From: JBOHRN01 sp050732775
GTDB lineage: Bacteria > Gemmatimonadota > Gemmatimonadetes > Longimicrobiales > Longimicrobiaceae
Assembly (NCBI GenBank): GCA_050732775.1
Contig: JBOHRN010000020.1
Location: 1 to 64,000, forward strand
Length of the DNA: 64,000 bases
Direction: 5' to 3'
Shown: positions 56,188 to 64,000 of the stretch, one piece after another
How positions within the stretch are numbered: position 1 is the first letter of the stretch
Layout: each line of letters begins with the position of its first letter
Notes under the pieces: model-generated
Databases searched by the model: none
What the model saw: the letters and a program-made list of their open reading frames with translations, nothing else
What the model was told of the DNA's origin: nothing
Made by a program: the position numbers and the translations under genes

Positions 56188-57564
56188 TTACCGATCTCTC
56201 CGCGCCGGGTCCACGGGCACCCCGAGGAGGGAGGGGCCGGGAGCTTCCACGGCTTCTTCCACCGCCTCCCTGAGCCGGCGGGCGGTTCTGGCCACGGCGG
56301 CCGCGGTCGACTCCTTCACCTTCCACCCTTCCCTCTCGATCTCCGATAAGCTCCCGTCCCGCCCCCGCAGAGCGGGCAGAAAGCCGTGGTAGCGGGAGCC
56401 GGGGTGCCAGAGGATCCAGTCGCTGAGCCCGGCGTCGTAGGTGGCTTGGATCTGGTCGCGGATAAAGGAGGGTCCGTAGTGGAGGTGGTCCACCCAGGGC
56501 GCGTTGAACGCCTGCAGCCACGGCACCACCACCCCCACCTTACGCCCCGCCTCCCGCAGGGTGGCGGTACGGGCCACTGCCTCGCTCATGGCTCGCAGAA
56601 TGATGTCGTACGGGCGCGCGTTCGGCCGTTCGAAGCCGTACGAGCCGGGGTAGTAGTGGGAGGGGTAGACCATGGGGAGTACCACGTCGGCGGCCGAGAT
56701 CACCTGCTCCCAGTTCTGTCCGATGCCCAGGTCGTCTTGGACGTGGGTGACCAGCCCGAAAACGTCGGCGGCGACGGGCACCCGGTAAGCCGCGAGCCGC
56801 TGCTTGGAATACAAGATAAAGTCACGGATAACCTCCGGCTTGGAGCGCTCGGCCGCGCCGGGGAAGGCCATGGTCCGGTACAGCCGGGCGGGCACGTCGG
56901 GGAAGCGCACGTAGTCCCACTGGAGCTCGGCAAAACCCATCTCCAGGGCTTCGCGGGCGATGGCCAGGTTGTAGTCCCAAACCTCCCGGTTGTACGGATT
57001 TACCCAGGGTTTGCCTTTACCGTCGTGCCACACTCCGCCGCCGGTGTGCCGGATAGCCAGGTCGGGGCGCTTTTCGGCCAGCCGCCGGTCCTTGAACACC
57101 ACCACGCGGGCGATAGTGTAAACACCCTCCCGGTTGAGCCGACTCACTAACTCGGGGAGCCAGCTCGAGGTGGGCCGGCCGTCCGCCCCGATCTCGAGGG
57201 CCAGGGGGATGCCGGTGCCTTGGTAGGTCAAGTACGAGTCGGACTCCTTGATATCGATGACGAAGCCGTTGATCTCGGTCTCTCGCGCGATCTCGATCAA
57301 CTGCTCCATCCTCTCGCGCGATCCTACCGTCCACCCGTTCAGGTAAAGGGCGCGCAGGGAGTCGGGCCGGGGCGCGCGCGAGGCGATCAGGGAGTCGAGG
57401 TGGGCCCGCCGCCGCTCACCCTCTCGCGGCTGCTCTGACCTGGCGAGGCTCTGCGAGGCGTCGTCTTCGGGAGGGTAACCGCCCACCCCGCGGGCGTCGG
57501 CGCACCCGGTCGCCAGGGCGAGCAGGAGGGCTGAAAGGGGCTTAATCAGTCGCACGTGCGGCAT
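56188..57564 (-). CDS. Putative glycoside hydrolase (DUF4015-like), lipoprotein
   Basis: 458 aa starting at the Met before a lipoprotein signal (PLSALLLALATGC). A TIM-barrel-like protein of the DUF4015/COG1306 type: LYLNGWTVGSRERMEQLIEIARETEINGFVIDIKESDSYLTY, VYTIARVVVFKDRRLAEKRPDLAI, WVNPYNREVWDYNLAIAREALEMGFAELQWDYVRFPD, VVLPMVYPSHYYPGSYG and GLSDWILWHPGSRY. The Asp/Glu pair in DIKES and QWDYVRFP is the likely active site. Substrate unknown; a polysaccharide or envelope glycan is likely. Confidence 0.85.
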   Translation of the reverse strand: MPHVRLIKPLSALLLALATGCADARGVGGYPPEDDASQSLARSEQPREGERRRAHLDSLIASRAPRPDSLRALYLNGWTVGSRERMEQLIEIARETEINGFVIDIKESDSYLTYQGTGIPLALEIGADGRPTSSWLPELVSRLNREGVYTIARVVVFKDRRLAEKRPDLAIRHTGGGVWHDGKGKPWVNPYNREVWDYNLAIAREALEMGFAELQWDYVRFPDVPARLYRTMAFPGAAERSKPEVIRDFILYSKQRLAAYRVPVAADVFGLVTHVQDDLGIGQNWEQVISAADVVLPMVYPSHYYPGSYGFERPNARPYDIILRAMSEAVARTATLREAGRKVGVVVPWLQAFNAPWVDHLHYGPSFIRDQIQATYDAGLSDWILWHPGSRYHGFLPALRGRDGSLSEIEREGWKVKESTAAAVARTARRLREAVEEAVEAPGPSLLGVPVDPARRDR

Positions 57565-57647
57565 ATTTGAGAGCCAGCGCAAAGGAGCTGCAACTACCCT
57601 TCTAACCCTACCAGTAAAAAGGGTTTCCCGCCACCCGGGCAAAGCGC

Positions 57648-57680
57648 AAAAAAGAGGCCCGGGCCGATGGCCCGGGCCTC
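57648..57680 (-). terminator. Rho-independent terminator of the Asp-rich lipoprotein gene
   Basis: A perfect 12-base stem (57654-57665 with 57669-57680) with a 3-base loop is followed on the minus strand by six T residues (57653-57648). It lies 28 bases past the stop of the 74-aa lipoprotein gene. Confidence 0.9.
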
Positions 57681-57708
57681 GCAAGCCCTACCTGAAAAGC
57701 TCTACGAC

Positions 57709-57933
57709 TTACCCATCCACCAGGGTGTCATCCATCAAGGTGTCGTCCATCAAGGTGTCCATCATCAAGGTGTCGTCCATCATAGGGTCGTCGAAGAGGG
57801 GATCATCCTCGATCGGGGCGACCGCGGGGTCATCGTCGAAGGTGTCCAGGTCGTCGTCGGCGGTGTCGCCGCAGGCGGTAACGCCGAACGCGAAAGTCAG
57901 GGCGAGCGCGGAAAAGAGTCCTTTCTTAAACAT
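57709..57933 (-). CDS. Small Asp-rich lipoprotein with DDTLM repeats
   Basis: 74 aa with a ribosome site (CGGAGATAAG). Lipobox in FAFGVTAC, then a very acidic mature region: DDDLDTFDDDPAVAPIEDD, then repeats of the form DDTLM ending in DDTLVDG. The repeats come from a 15-base tandem array. Its acidity suggests a surface or cation-binding role, but nothing known can be assigned. It has its own strong terminator, so it is a single-gene transcript, divergent from the sensor kinase gene. Confidence 0.75.
   Translation of the reverse strand: MFKKGLFSALALTFAFGVTACGDTADDDLDTFDDDPAVAPIEDDPLFDDPMMDDTLMMDTLMDDTLMDDTLVDG
57717..57791 (+). repeat. Five 15-base tandem repeats in the lipoprotein coding region
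   Basis: Units start at 57717, 57732, 57747, 57762 and 57777, with core CCATCAAGGTGTCGT. Units 2 to 4 are nearly identical and the outer two have diverged. They encode the DDTLM repeat on the minus strand. Copy number could change by slippage without shifting the frame. Confidence 0.85.
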
Positions 57934-58011
57934 GCTTATCTCCGATGATCGGTTTGAGCCGGCGCCGGACTATCCGGCGCGCTGGCCACGGCTATGCAAG
58001 AGCAACCGCCG

Positions 58012-58074
58012 TACCGGCCGCGACTTTTCGCGGCCGGTAGCGAAAGGCCACCGGGCAGCTTACTTTTCGCTACC
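58012..58074. promoter_or_regulatory. Overlapping, mutually exclusive inverted repeats upstream of the sensor kinase
   Basis: A perfect 11-base stem (58012-58022 with 58029-58039) overlaps a second 10-base inverted repeat (58036-58045 with 58065-58074). Both need bases 58036-58039, so only one can form. ACTTTTCGC occurs twice (58023-58031 and 58062-58070) and CGAAAG lies between. This may be an operator array or an RNA switch; which strand matters is unclear. Confidence 0.5.
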
Positions 58075-58115
58075 TCAACCCGAAACTGCCCAGTGCTACC
58101 ATCCACCTCTTTGGC

Positions 58116-58146
58116 GTTCAGTGAACGGTCCGGACGTTCACTGAAC
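58116..58146. promoter_or_regulatory. Double-dyad operator-like site (GTTCA-N-TGAAC twice)
   Basis: Two perfect 11-base dyads, GTTCAGTGAAC (58116-58126) and GTTCACTGAAC (58136-58146), have centres exactly 20 bases apart. They also form a 12-base inverted repeat as a whole (58116-58127 with 58135-58146). The site ends 14 bases before the sensor kinase ATG. The size and spacing suit binding by two TetR-like or other dimers on one face of the helix. No regulator gene is adjacent. Confidence 0.75.
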
Positions 58147-58160
58147 AGCTAGCCGATTTC

Positions 58161-59885
58161 ATGAAGCTATCTTTTCGCGCCAAAGTCTTTCTCCTCTTCG
58201 CCGGGGCGTCGCTTCTGATCGTGGTCCCCGTGCTCTTCGTGATCGCGCGCGCGGTGGAGCAGCGGGTGTACGAGAGGGCCACCGAGGAGTTGGCCCGGGC
58301 CGGGGACGTTCTGTCCGGGAACTGGGCCCTTCAGGACACGGTTCTGCTGGGAGACGCCCGCGTGCGCGCCCTCGATCCGCGCTTGGCGGAGCCGCTCGTA
58401 CAGGGCGAATCCGCCTCCGTCAGCCGCATACTCGCCCGCCGCCTCTCCGAGGAACGGTTCGCTCTGGCCACCGACTCGGCGGCCCGCGTGCTAGTGGGTC
58501 CAGCGCTGGACTCGGCCCTTCTCTGGCAAGGGGTGGGGAGGGGATCCATCGTCGCCACGCCCCGGCAAGGGGCGGTCCCCTTGCGGGTGGCGGTGTGGCC
58601 AGTGTGGTCGGACGGGCGGGTGATAGGGTTGGTGGGAGTGGGTACCGGCCTGGACCTGGCTGCTGCACAGCGCCTCAAGGAGCTGACCGGCAGCGAGGTG
58701 GCGCTGGCGGTGGCCGACTCGGTGGTGGCCACTACGCTGCCCGATTCGGTGGCCGACGAGTTGACTTCCCTGGAGCTACGCACCCCCATCCGGAGTGGGG
58801 GAACGTGGCAGCGGACCCTGGCCGGGCTCTCCTACCTCTACTCGGTTCGCCCCCTACCCACCCGGGGAGACGCCACCGCGGCCCTCCTCTTCCGCCCGGT
58901 GGGCCACGAACTGCGCATCGCCAGCGGCATCCTCCAATCGCTAGTGGGGGTGGGGGCGGTTGCCCTCATCTTCTCCCTGCTCATCGCAATGGTGGCGTCG
59001 CGCGTGGTGGCCCGCCCCGCCCAGATCCTGGCCGACGCCGCCTCCGGCCTGGCGCGGGGGCGCTTCGACGCCCCGCTACCCGCGGCCGGGAGCGACGAAA
59101 TCGGACGCCTGGCGGGTGCTTTCGGGGAGATGCGCTCGGCCATCGCCGAGCGGGAGGAGCGGCTGCGGGCCGCCCAGACCGAGTTGGTACACCGGGAGAA
59201 GTTGGCCGCCATGGGCCGCTTGGTGGCTCAGCTCTCGCACGAGATCAATAACCCCATTTACAACATCCAGAACTGCCTGGAGGCGCTGGAGCGGCGCGGC
59301 GATCCCACCGATCCCAACCGGGAATTCCTGGAGTTGGCCCAGGAGGAGCTGAAGAGGATGGCGTCGCTCACCCGGCGGTTCCTGGCCCAAAGCCGCCCGC
59401 TGCCGGAAGAGGTGGCGCCCGTGGACCTCAACCGGGTGGTGAGACGGGTTCTCCAGCTAGCCGCGCCCCGGGTCCGGGAGCGGGGGATCGAAGTAAAGAC
59501 CGACCTCGACCCCGAACTCCCCCCGGTCACCGCCCACGCCGACGCCATCCAGGAAGTCCTCGCCAACCTGGTGAACAACGCCATCGACGCCATGCCCGGA
59601 GGGGGCCAGCTGCGGGCCGCGAGCTGGGCCCGAGACGGGGTGGTCAATGTGTCAGTGCGAGACACCGGCGCCGGCGTGTCGGAGCAAGACCTCCCGCACA
59701 TCTTCGAGGCGTTTTACACCACCAAGCCGGGTATCCACGGTGTGGGGTTGGGACTCTTTGTCTCCGAGGGGATCGTGCGGGGTCACGGGGGGCGGCTCGA
59801 GGTGGAAAGCGGCCCGGGGGCGGGGAGCTGCTTCAAGGTGTGGTTGCCGGTATCGCCAACCGGCTCCGAACTCGCGCGCAAATGA
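58161..59885 (+). CDS. Membrane sensor histidine kinase (extracytoplasmic sensor, HAMP, NtrB-like core)
   Basis: 574 aa. TM1 about 7-29, a periplasmic sensor (~30-256, single-Cache-like by pattern), TM2 about 257-279, HAMP ~280-332, then phospho-acceptor His360 in AQLSHEINNPIYNIQN, N box LANLVNNAIDAMPGGG, and G boxes DTGAGVSEQD and GIHGVGLGLFVSEGIVRGHGG. The HEINNP H box is typical of kinases paired with sigma-54 regulators. The stop overlaps the regulator's ATG (ATGA). A striking palindrome and hairpins lie upstream. No ribosome site is evident. Confidence 0.93.
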   Translation: MKLSFRAKVFLLFAGASLLIVVPVLFVIARAVEQRVYERATEELARAGDVLSGNWALQDTVLLGDARVRALDPRLAEPLVQGESASVSRILARRLSEERFALATDSAARVLVGPALDSALLWQGVGRGSIVATPRQGAVPLRVAVWPVWSDGRVIGLVGVGTGLDLAAAQRLKELTGSEVALAVADSVVATTLPDSVADELTSLELRTPIRSGGTWQRTLAGLSYLYSVRPLPTRGDATAALLFRPVGHELRIASGILQSLVGVGAVALIFSLLIAMVASRVVARPAQILADAASGLARGRFDAPLPAAGSDEIGRLAGAFGEMRSAIAEREERLRAAQTELVHREKLAAMGRLVAQLSHEINNPIYNIQNCLEALERRGDPTDPNREFLELAQEELKRMASLTRRFLAQSRPLPEEVAPVDLNRVVRRVLQLAAPRVRERGIEVKTDLDPELPPVTAHADAIQEVLANLVNNAIDAMPGGGQLRAASWARDGVVNVSVRDTGAGVSEQDLPHIFEAFYTTKPGIHGVGLGLFVSEGIVRGHGGRLEVESGPGAGSCFKVWLPVSPTGSELARK

Positions 59886-61234
59886 ACAGCCCTCCCCGCC
59901 TCCTCCTAATCGACGATGACCGTGCCTTCCGGGTGGGCACCGGCGCCCTGCTCGCGGACGAGGGCTACGAAGTAGAGCCGGTCGGGAGCGGAGAGGCGGG
60001 ACTGCGAGCCCTCTCTGGCGCCCGCTTTGACCTGGTACTGCTGGACGTGAAAATGGAGGGTAAGGATGGCCTCTCCGTCCTCCGCGAGATCCGGGGCAAG
60101 GGAGGCGACCTGCCCATAATTATGCTGACCGGCTTCGGTACCGTGGAGTCAGCGGTGGACGCCCTCAAAGCCGGCGCCACCGACTACATCACCAAGCCGT
60201 GTGATAACGAGCTGCTGCGCTCCAAGATCCGCGCCACCCTGGCCCGGCGCAGGCCCGTGCTGGGCCAGGGGGCGGTGCGCCTCACGGCCGAGAGTCAACG
60301 CATGAAAGAGGTGCTCCGGGCCGTGGCGAGGGTGGCCCCCTCCGAATCGAACGTGCTGCTCAGAGGCGCCACGGGCACGGGCAAGGAGCTGGTGGCCCGG
60401 ACCATTCACGAGGAGAGCCCACGGCGGAACGGGCCGTTCATCCCAGTCAACTGTTCGGCCCTGGCCGAAGGGCTGCTGGAGTCGGAGCTATTCGGGCACG
60501 CCCGCGGCTCTTTTACCGGGGCGGTGGCCGATCGGAAGGGGCTCTTCGAGGAGGCGGGCGGAGGAACCCTCTTCCTGGACGAAGTGGGTGACGTGAGTCC
60601 GGCCATGCAAGCCAAGCTCCTGCGGGTACTCCAGGAGCGCGAGGTGGTAAGGGTGGGAACGGCCCGCTCCATACCCGTAGACGTGCGGGTGATCGCTGCC
60701 ACCCACCAGGACCTCGAGCGTCTGGTCGAGGAGAAGCGGTTCCGGGCCGACCTCTACTTCCGGCTCAAGGTTTTCCAGATACCGTTACCCGAACTCCGCG
60801 ACCGGCCCGAGGATATCGCCCCGCTCCTGAACGAGGCGATCGCCCGTTGGAATCGTGGGACCGTCCCCGCCCGCCGCGTGACCGAATGGTCCGAGGAGAC
60901 GCTCAGCGCCCTGGAGGCGTACGATTGGCCGGGCAACGTGCGCGAGTTGATGACCGCGGTGGAACACGCTTGCATCGTCGCCGAGGGCGGGCGGCTCCTG
61001 CCGTGTCACCTACCCGAGGAGATCTTGGAGCCCAAGGGGAGAGAAGCAAACGGTGACGCGAAGGGTGGGGAACCGCGCCGCTACCAGGCGCCCGCAGCGG
61101 GGTCGGAGCGGCGGGCCATCGTGGAGGCGCTGCAGCGGGCCGACGGAAACCGGACCCGCGCCGCGGCTTACTTGGGCATGGGCCGCACGACTCTATGGCA
61201 AAAAATCAAAGCGTACGGTTTGGAGCAGATGTGA
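59882..61234 (+). CDS. Sigma-54-dependent response regulator (NtrC family)
   Basis: 450 aa. Receiver domain with acid pocket LLIDDDRAF, phospho-acceptor Asp55 in LVLLDVKMEGKDG and Lys in DYITKPCDNE; AAA+ domain with Walker A GATGTGKE, the sigma-54 contact loop as GSFTGA (usually GAFTGA), Walker B GTLFLDEVGD, and PGNVREL; C-terminal Fis-type HTH RAAAYLGMGRTTLWQKIKAYGL. It activates RNA polymerase with sigma-54 at -24/-12 promoters. Cognate of the kinase directly upstream; target genes unknown. The Ser in the contact loop is a tolerated variant in other NtrC proteins. Confidence 0.95.
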   Translation: MNSPPRLLLIDDDRAFRVGTGALLADEGYEVEPVGSGEAGLRALSGARFDLVLLDVKMEGKDGLSVLREIRGKGGDLPIIMLTGFGTVESAVDALKAGATDYITKPCDNELLRSKIRATLARRRPVLGQGAVRLTAESQRMKEVLRAVARVAPSESNVLLRGATGTGKELVARTIHEESPRRNGPFIPVNCSALAEGLLESELFGHARGSFTGAVADRKGLFEEAGGGTLFLDEVGDVSPAMQAKLLRVLQEREVVRVGTARSIPVDVRVIAATHQDLERLVEEKRFRADLYFRLKVFQIPLPELRDRPEDIAPLLNEAIARWNRGTVPARRVTEWSEETLSALEAYDWPGNVRELMTAVEHACIVAEGGRLLPCHLPEEILEPKGREANGDAKGGEPRRYQAPAAGSERRAIVEALQRADGNRTRAAAYLGMGRTTLWQKIKAYGLEQM

Positions 61235-61256
61235 GACGGCGGCGCCCGTCTCACAT
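61229..61256. terminator. Shared hairpin holding both stop codons of two convergent genes
   Basis: A perfect 11-base stem (61229-61239 with 61246-61256) with a 6-base loop contains the TGA of the response regulator (61232-61234) and, on the other strand, the TGA of the 63-aa membrane protein (61251-61253). No T tract follows on either strand, so terminator function is possible but not canonical. Confidence 0.5.
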
Positions 61257-61442
61257 GCCGCTCCAGGGGGTCAACAGCATGATCATCACGATTGGCACCA
61301 GCGGGATGGCGACGATACCCGCTAACCAGAAGACCATTTCCCACACGGTATAATCCTCCGGTGGGGGGCCTTCCCGGTGCTCCTCCGCCGGCTCGGGCGT
61401 GACCTGTTCGTTCGGGTCTCGGTCCGAATTCATGGTCACCAT
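61251..61442 (-). CDS. Small single-pass membrane protein, function unknown
   Basis: 63 aa from an ATG with a strong ribosome site (GGGAGGGC); a second Met three residues on is possible. An acidic soluble N-terminus (NSDRDPNEQVTPEPAEEHREG) precedes a hydrophobic C-terminal pair of segments (VWEMVFWLAGIVAIPLVPIVMIMLL). It is convergent with the sigma-54 regulator and lies 31 bases after the large TolB/barrel gene on the same strand's upstream side. Unnamed family. Confidence 0.65.
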   Translation of the reverse strand: MVTMNSDRDPNEQVTPEPAEEHREGPPPEDYTVWEMVFWLAGIVAIPLVPIVMIMLLTPWSGM

Positions 61443-61473
61443 TCTAGCCCTCCCGCGCTCTCCTGTCCAGGGG

Positions 61474-64000
61474 TCAAAAGCCCGGCTGGATGGCGAACTG
61501 CCAGTGCCACCCGCGCGCGCGATCGAGCGGATTTACGTAGTCGAGCTCTACTACGAAGTAGCCAAAGACGTTGACCCGCGCCCCCACCCCTACGCTTCTC
61601 AGGATACCCCGTTCGAGAGGGTCTTCCTGGACTCCGGGCGCGAACACCGGACTGGTGTCATCTCCCCACGCCACGCCAGCGTCGGCGAAGAGAAAGCCCT
61701 CGACGGGCGGCAGGCCGAGGGGAATCGACTCTCCGATCCTTCCCAGCAGGGGGAAGCGAAGCTCGGCGTTGGCCACGCCGATCCGATCCCCGAAGGCCTG
61801 GTTGATGACCTCGCACTCGGCAGCCGATTCATCGAGCTGGGTCGCCCGGCAGTCTTCCGCCAGACTGTCGAAGCTGTAGCCGCGCAGCCAGAACGGGAAG
61901 CCCAGGAAGAAGGGGCGAAAGACACCCTCCGCGTCGCGGCCGTAGCGACCCAGATGGTAGCCGCGCAGCGCCAGGGTGAGCGGACGCAGGAAGAAGTAGC
62001 GGCGGTAGTCGGCCAGCCCGCTGAGGAGCTGGAGCTCTCCGTACATGGGGGTGAGCTCGAAGCGGAAGCGCTGGCCCGCGAGAGGCGAGGTATATCCCAT
62101 CAAGGCGTTGTCGTAGACCAGCGCCGCCGACGCCTGCGCGAAGTTGAACGAGACGCCTTCCTGTTCGCTTTCGCGCTCTTCCAGGAACACGCCGGTGCTG
62201 GCGTCATAGACGAAGTCGAGCACCTTGGCGTCCGTGGCGATGCGCCGGGCGCCGGCCGAAAACTCTGCCCTCATCACCCGCGAAAACGGGTACTGGGCAA
62301 TGCCCTGCAACGAGGAGTCGAAGAGCCGCAGCCGCACGATGCGCTGAATGAACTCGTCACCGTCGATCCCCTGCTGGAAAAAGCCCGAAATATACGGTAT
62401 GCGTTGGGCCACCCCCCCGAAGTTCCAGCGCTTTTTCCGGTTGAGGTAGGCGACGGCGAAGCCGATCTCGTCGATGAGTCCTTGCCCCTGCACGGCCACG
62501 AATAGGTTGTGGCGCCCCAAGAGGTCGCTGAATACGGCCGAGCCACCGCCCACCACGCCGCCTCCGAAGGGCCCGCCGATAGAGATTCCGAGCGAGGGCT
62601 GGCCCAGGTAGTCCAGCGAGAGCCGGGGTCCGTACGGCTCTTCCTGGTACTGCTCGACCGCCGCGCGCGAGGGCAGTCCCGAGGAGGAGTCGTCCAAGGC
62701 CGCCGCCACCCGGTTGAAGGCCGGCTCTTCGGGCCGGGGCAGGGGGGGAAGGGTGGCTGCCGCTTCGCCGCCGGCTAGCAGCTCCGGTGTGACTGGCTCG
62801 CCGGCGAGTTCCTCGGAGTCGGTGAGGGCGTAGAGGTTGTAACCGTTCTCCTCGTATGATGAGAAGACGAGCCGGCTGCCGTCGCGGGCCACGCTCAGGG
62901 CCGGGCTCAACTCAGTGATCCCGGCCGCGCCGGTAAAGAGATCGGTTACCCGGAAGAGGGAACCGTCAGTGACTTCGAGGCGGAAGATGTTGGGAACTCC
63001 GCCCCGGTCCGATATGAAGTAGAGGGAGCGGCCGTCCGCGGACCACGACGGGCTGATGTTGCGTGACCCTTCGGGCATCGAGGGCAGCAGCCGGGTAGCG
63101 CCGGAGTCCAGGTCAAGGACGGCTATCCCGTAGCCGCCGTAGACGAGCAGCTGCAGGTCGGTGCCCATCCCCCGGTCGGTCACAAAGGCCAGGGTGCCGC
63201 CATCAGGCGAGAAGGCGGGGTGGAGCTGGGCGTACGGGTCGTCGGTGAGTTGACGACTCTCGCCTGACTCGAGGTCGAGGAGGTATAGATCCGATAGGCC
63301 GCCCCGGATGCCCGAAAAGGCGATGGTACGACCGTCCGGCGACCACGCCGGGTTGGAAATGGAGCGCACCCCCGGCACTCGCAGCTGGCGGGTTACTCGG
63401 CCGCTCACGGCGTCCAGGATCACCAGTACGTCCCCTTCTCCCTGCAGTGCCGAGAACACGAAGCGGCGACTATCCGGCGACCACGCCCCGGCCGAGTTGA
63501 TGAAGCGGATGCTCTGGAAGTGGGGGTCGAGCCGGGTTCCCTTGCGGAGTCGCTGAAGAACCTCGCCGGTGCGGGCGTCGGCCACGTACAGCTCCACGTC
63601 CAGGTCGCTCAAGGAGGATAGGAAGGCCAACTTACTCCCGTCGGGCGAGAGTACCGGACCCACGTTGAGGCGTCCCCCCCCCTCTTCGTTGACGATCAGG
63701 GGGAAGGCCAACTCCCGGGTCTCCATGCGCTCCGCGAACATCGGCAGGTAGGCCCGCCGGATGGCGGTATGCCACTCTTCCGAGATCTCCTCCAGGGAGG
63801 CGTTGAGGATGCGCAAGAAGGCCGCCTCGTACGGAACCCCCTGGCCCACCTGTTTGAGAAGCTGCCCAATGACCGCGTCTCCCCAGCGCCCACCCACGTA
63901 CGCCCAGAAGGCATGCCCCCAGCGGTAAGGGAAGAAGCTGGGGTCACGGGTCATCTCCTCCACCGTGGGGAGCTCGCCCTCCAGGGCGGCGTCGCGCAGC
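61474..64000 (-). CDS. TolB-like propeller plus outer-membrane beta-barrel protein, 5' end cut by window edge
   Basis: The frame is open to the window end, so the N-terminus is outside; a GTG at 63963 is internal. Visible order: a helical segment like a peptidase-MA end (WGHAFWAYVGGRWGDAVIGQLLKQ, NASLEEISEEWHTAIRRAYLP), six or more TolB/WD40-like blades (LSPDGSKLAFLSSLSDLDVELYVAD, AWSPDGRTIAFSG, SFSPDGG-type repeats), then a BamA/surface-antigen-type barrel (YGPRLSLDYLGQPSLGISIGGPFGG to the end FFVVELDYVNPLD...FAIQPGF with terminal Phe). This fusion is typical of Gemmatimonadota and probably sits in the outer membrane. Role unknown. Confidence 0.85.
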   Translation of the reverse strand, partial: LRDAALEGELPTVEEMTRDPSFFPYRWGHAFWAYVGGRWGDAVIGQLLKQVGQGVPYEAAFLRILNASLEEISEEWHTAIRRAYLPMFAERMETRELAFPLIVNEEGGGRLNVGPVLSPDGSKLAFLSSLSDLDVELYVADARTGEVLQRLRKGTRLDPHFQSIRFINSAGAWSPDSRRFVFSALQGEGDVLVILDAVSGRVTRQLRVPGVRSISNPAWSPDGRTIAFSGIRGGLSDLYLLDLESGESRQLTDDPYAQLHPAFSPDGGTLAFVTDRGMGTDLQLLVYGGYGIAVLDLDSGATRLLPSMPEGSRNISPSWSADGRSLYFISDRGGVPNIFRLEVTDGSLFRVTDLFTGAAGITELSPALSVARDGSRLVFSSYEENGYNLYALTDSEELAGEPVTPELLAGGEAAATLPPLPRPEEPAFNRVAAALDDSSSGLPSRAAVEQYQEEPYGPRLSLDYLGQPSLGISIGGPFGGGVVGGGSAVFSDLLGRHNLFVAVQGQGLIDEIGFAVAYLNRKKRWNFGGVAQRIPYISGFFQQGIDGDEFIQRIVRLRLFDSSLQGIAQYPFSRVMRAEFSAGARRIATDAKVLDFVYDASTGVFLEERESEQEGVSFNFAQASAALVYDNALMGYTSPLAGQRFRFELTPMYGELQLLSGLADYRRYFFLRPLTLALRGYHLGRYGRDAEGVFRPFFLGFPFWLRGYSFDSLAEDCRATQLDESAAECEVINQAFGDRIGVANAELRFPLLGRIGESIPLGLPPVEGFLFADAGVAWGDDTSPVFAPGVQEDPLERGILRSVGVGARVNVFGYFVVELDYVNPLDRARGWHWQFAIQPGF

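Noticed and set aside
58029..58040. Transposon-end type inverted repeat
   Set aside because: No transposase gene or target-site duplication is visible nearby, so a regulatory explanation is preferred.

Overview
The window is high-G+C bacterial chromosome from a diderm (Gram-negative-type) aerobic heterotroph. The gene content fits a member of the Gemmatimonadota best; this is an inference from style, not a marker-gene result. It rests on many secreted or lipoprotein peptidases of families S9, M1 and DUF885, SIMPL and DUF4105 proteins, a TolB-propeller/outer-membrane-barrel protein, small PRC-barrel and membrane stress proteins, frequent GTG starts, and a cytochrome c plus SCO protein for oxygen respiration. 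I saw no tRNA, rRNA, CRISPR array, insertion sequence, phage or plasmid gene. The window looks like stable core chromosome with a few decayed or unusual spots.

Layout. 0-5 kb: the 3' part of a Slt-type lytic transglycosylase, a small lipoprotein, a prolyl oligopeptidase and a coiled-coil protein. 5.1-14.9 kb: a dense plus-strand run (purE-purK, isoaspartyl peptidase, threonine-dehydratase-like enzyme, HD-GYP response regulator, pdxH, DUF4105, DUF885, GNAT, AlkA-type glycosylase), with many pairs joined by a 4-base GTGA overlap. 14.6-21.7 kb: an S9 peptidase, a GlsB/YeaQ-like membrane protein, mpl (peptidoglycan peptide recycling), and facing mpl a compact operon of class A beta-lactamase-fold hydrolase, M15-type peptidase and glutamine-synthetase-fold ligase, all without signal peptides. 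21.7-38.6 kb: mostly minus strand, with ispG, a beta-barrel protein, gcvP, a PRC-barrel pair, an acyl-CoA dehydrogenase, a sodium:solute symporter, a molybdopterin oxidoreductase, a HIT protein (plus), a methionine-gamma-lyase-like enzyme, an M1 peptidase, pyrE and a SIMPL protein. 38.6-52.4 kb: queE, a TetR regulator with a serine hydrolase, a PutP-like symporter, USP and CDGSH proteins, an antiporter fused to USP domains, a degenerate GT51 transglycosylase, ispH and cytochrome c. 52.4-64 kb: a decayed hybrid sensor kinase, SCO, dapD-dapE, a glycoside-hydrolase-like lipoprotein, an Asp-rich repeat lipoprotein, a sensor kinase with a sigma-54 response regulator preceded by a striking palindromic region, and the 3' part of a TolB/beta-barrel protein.

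How it works together: cell-envelope metabolism recurs (Slt, Mpl, DapD/DapE, the degenerate GT51 protein and possibly the hydrolase/M15/ligase operon), as do isoprenoid synthesis (IspG, IspH), purine and pyrimidine synthesis (PurE, PurK, PyrE), extracellular peptide and amino acid use (S9, M1, DUF885, symporters, GcvP) and stress adaptation (USP, antiporter, GlsB-like and PRC proteins). The points most worth following up are the cytoplasmic hydrolase-M15-ligase operon opposite mpl, the double-dyad operator and alternative hairpins upstream of the two-component system, the pseudogenised hybrid kinase, the GT51 pseudoenzyme, and several tiny ORFs or transcripts.
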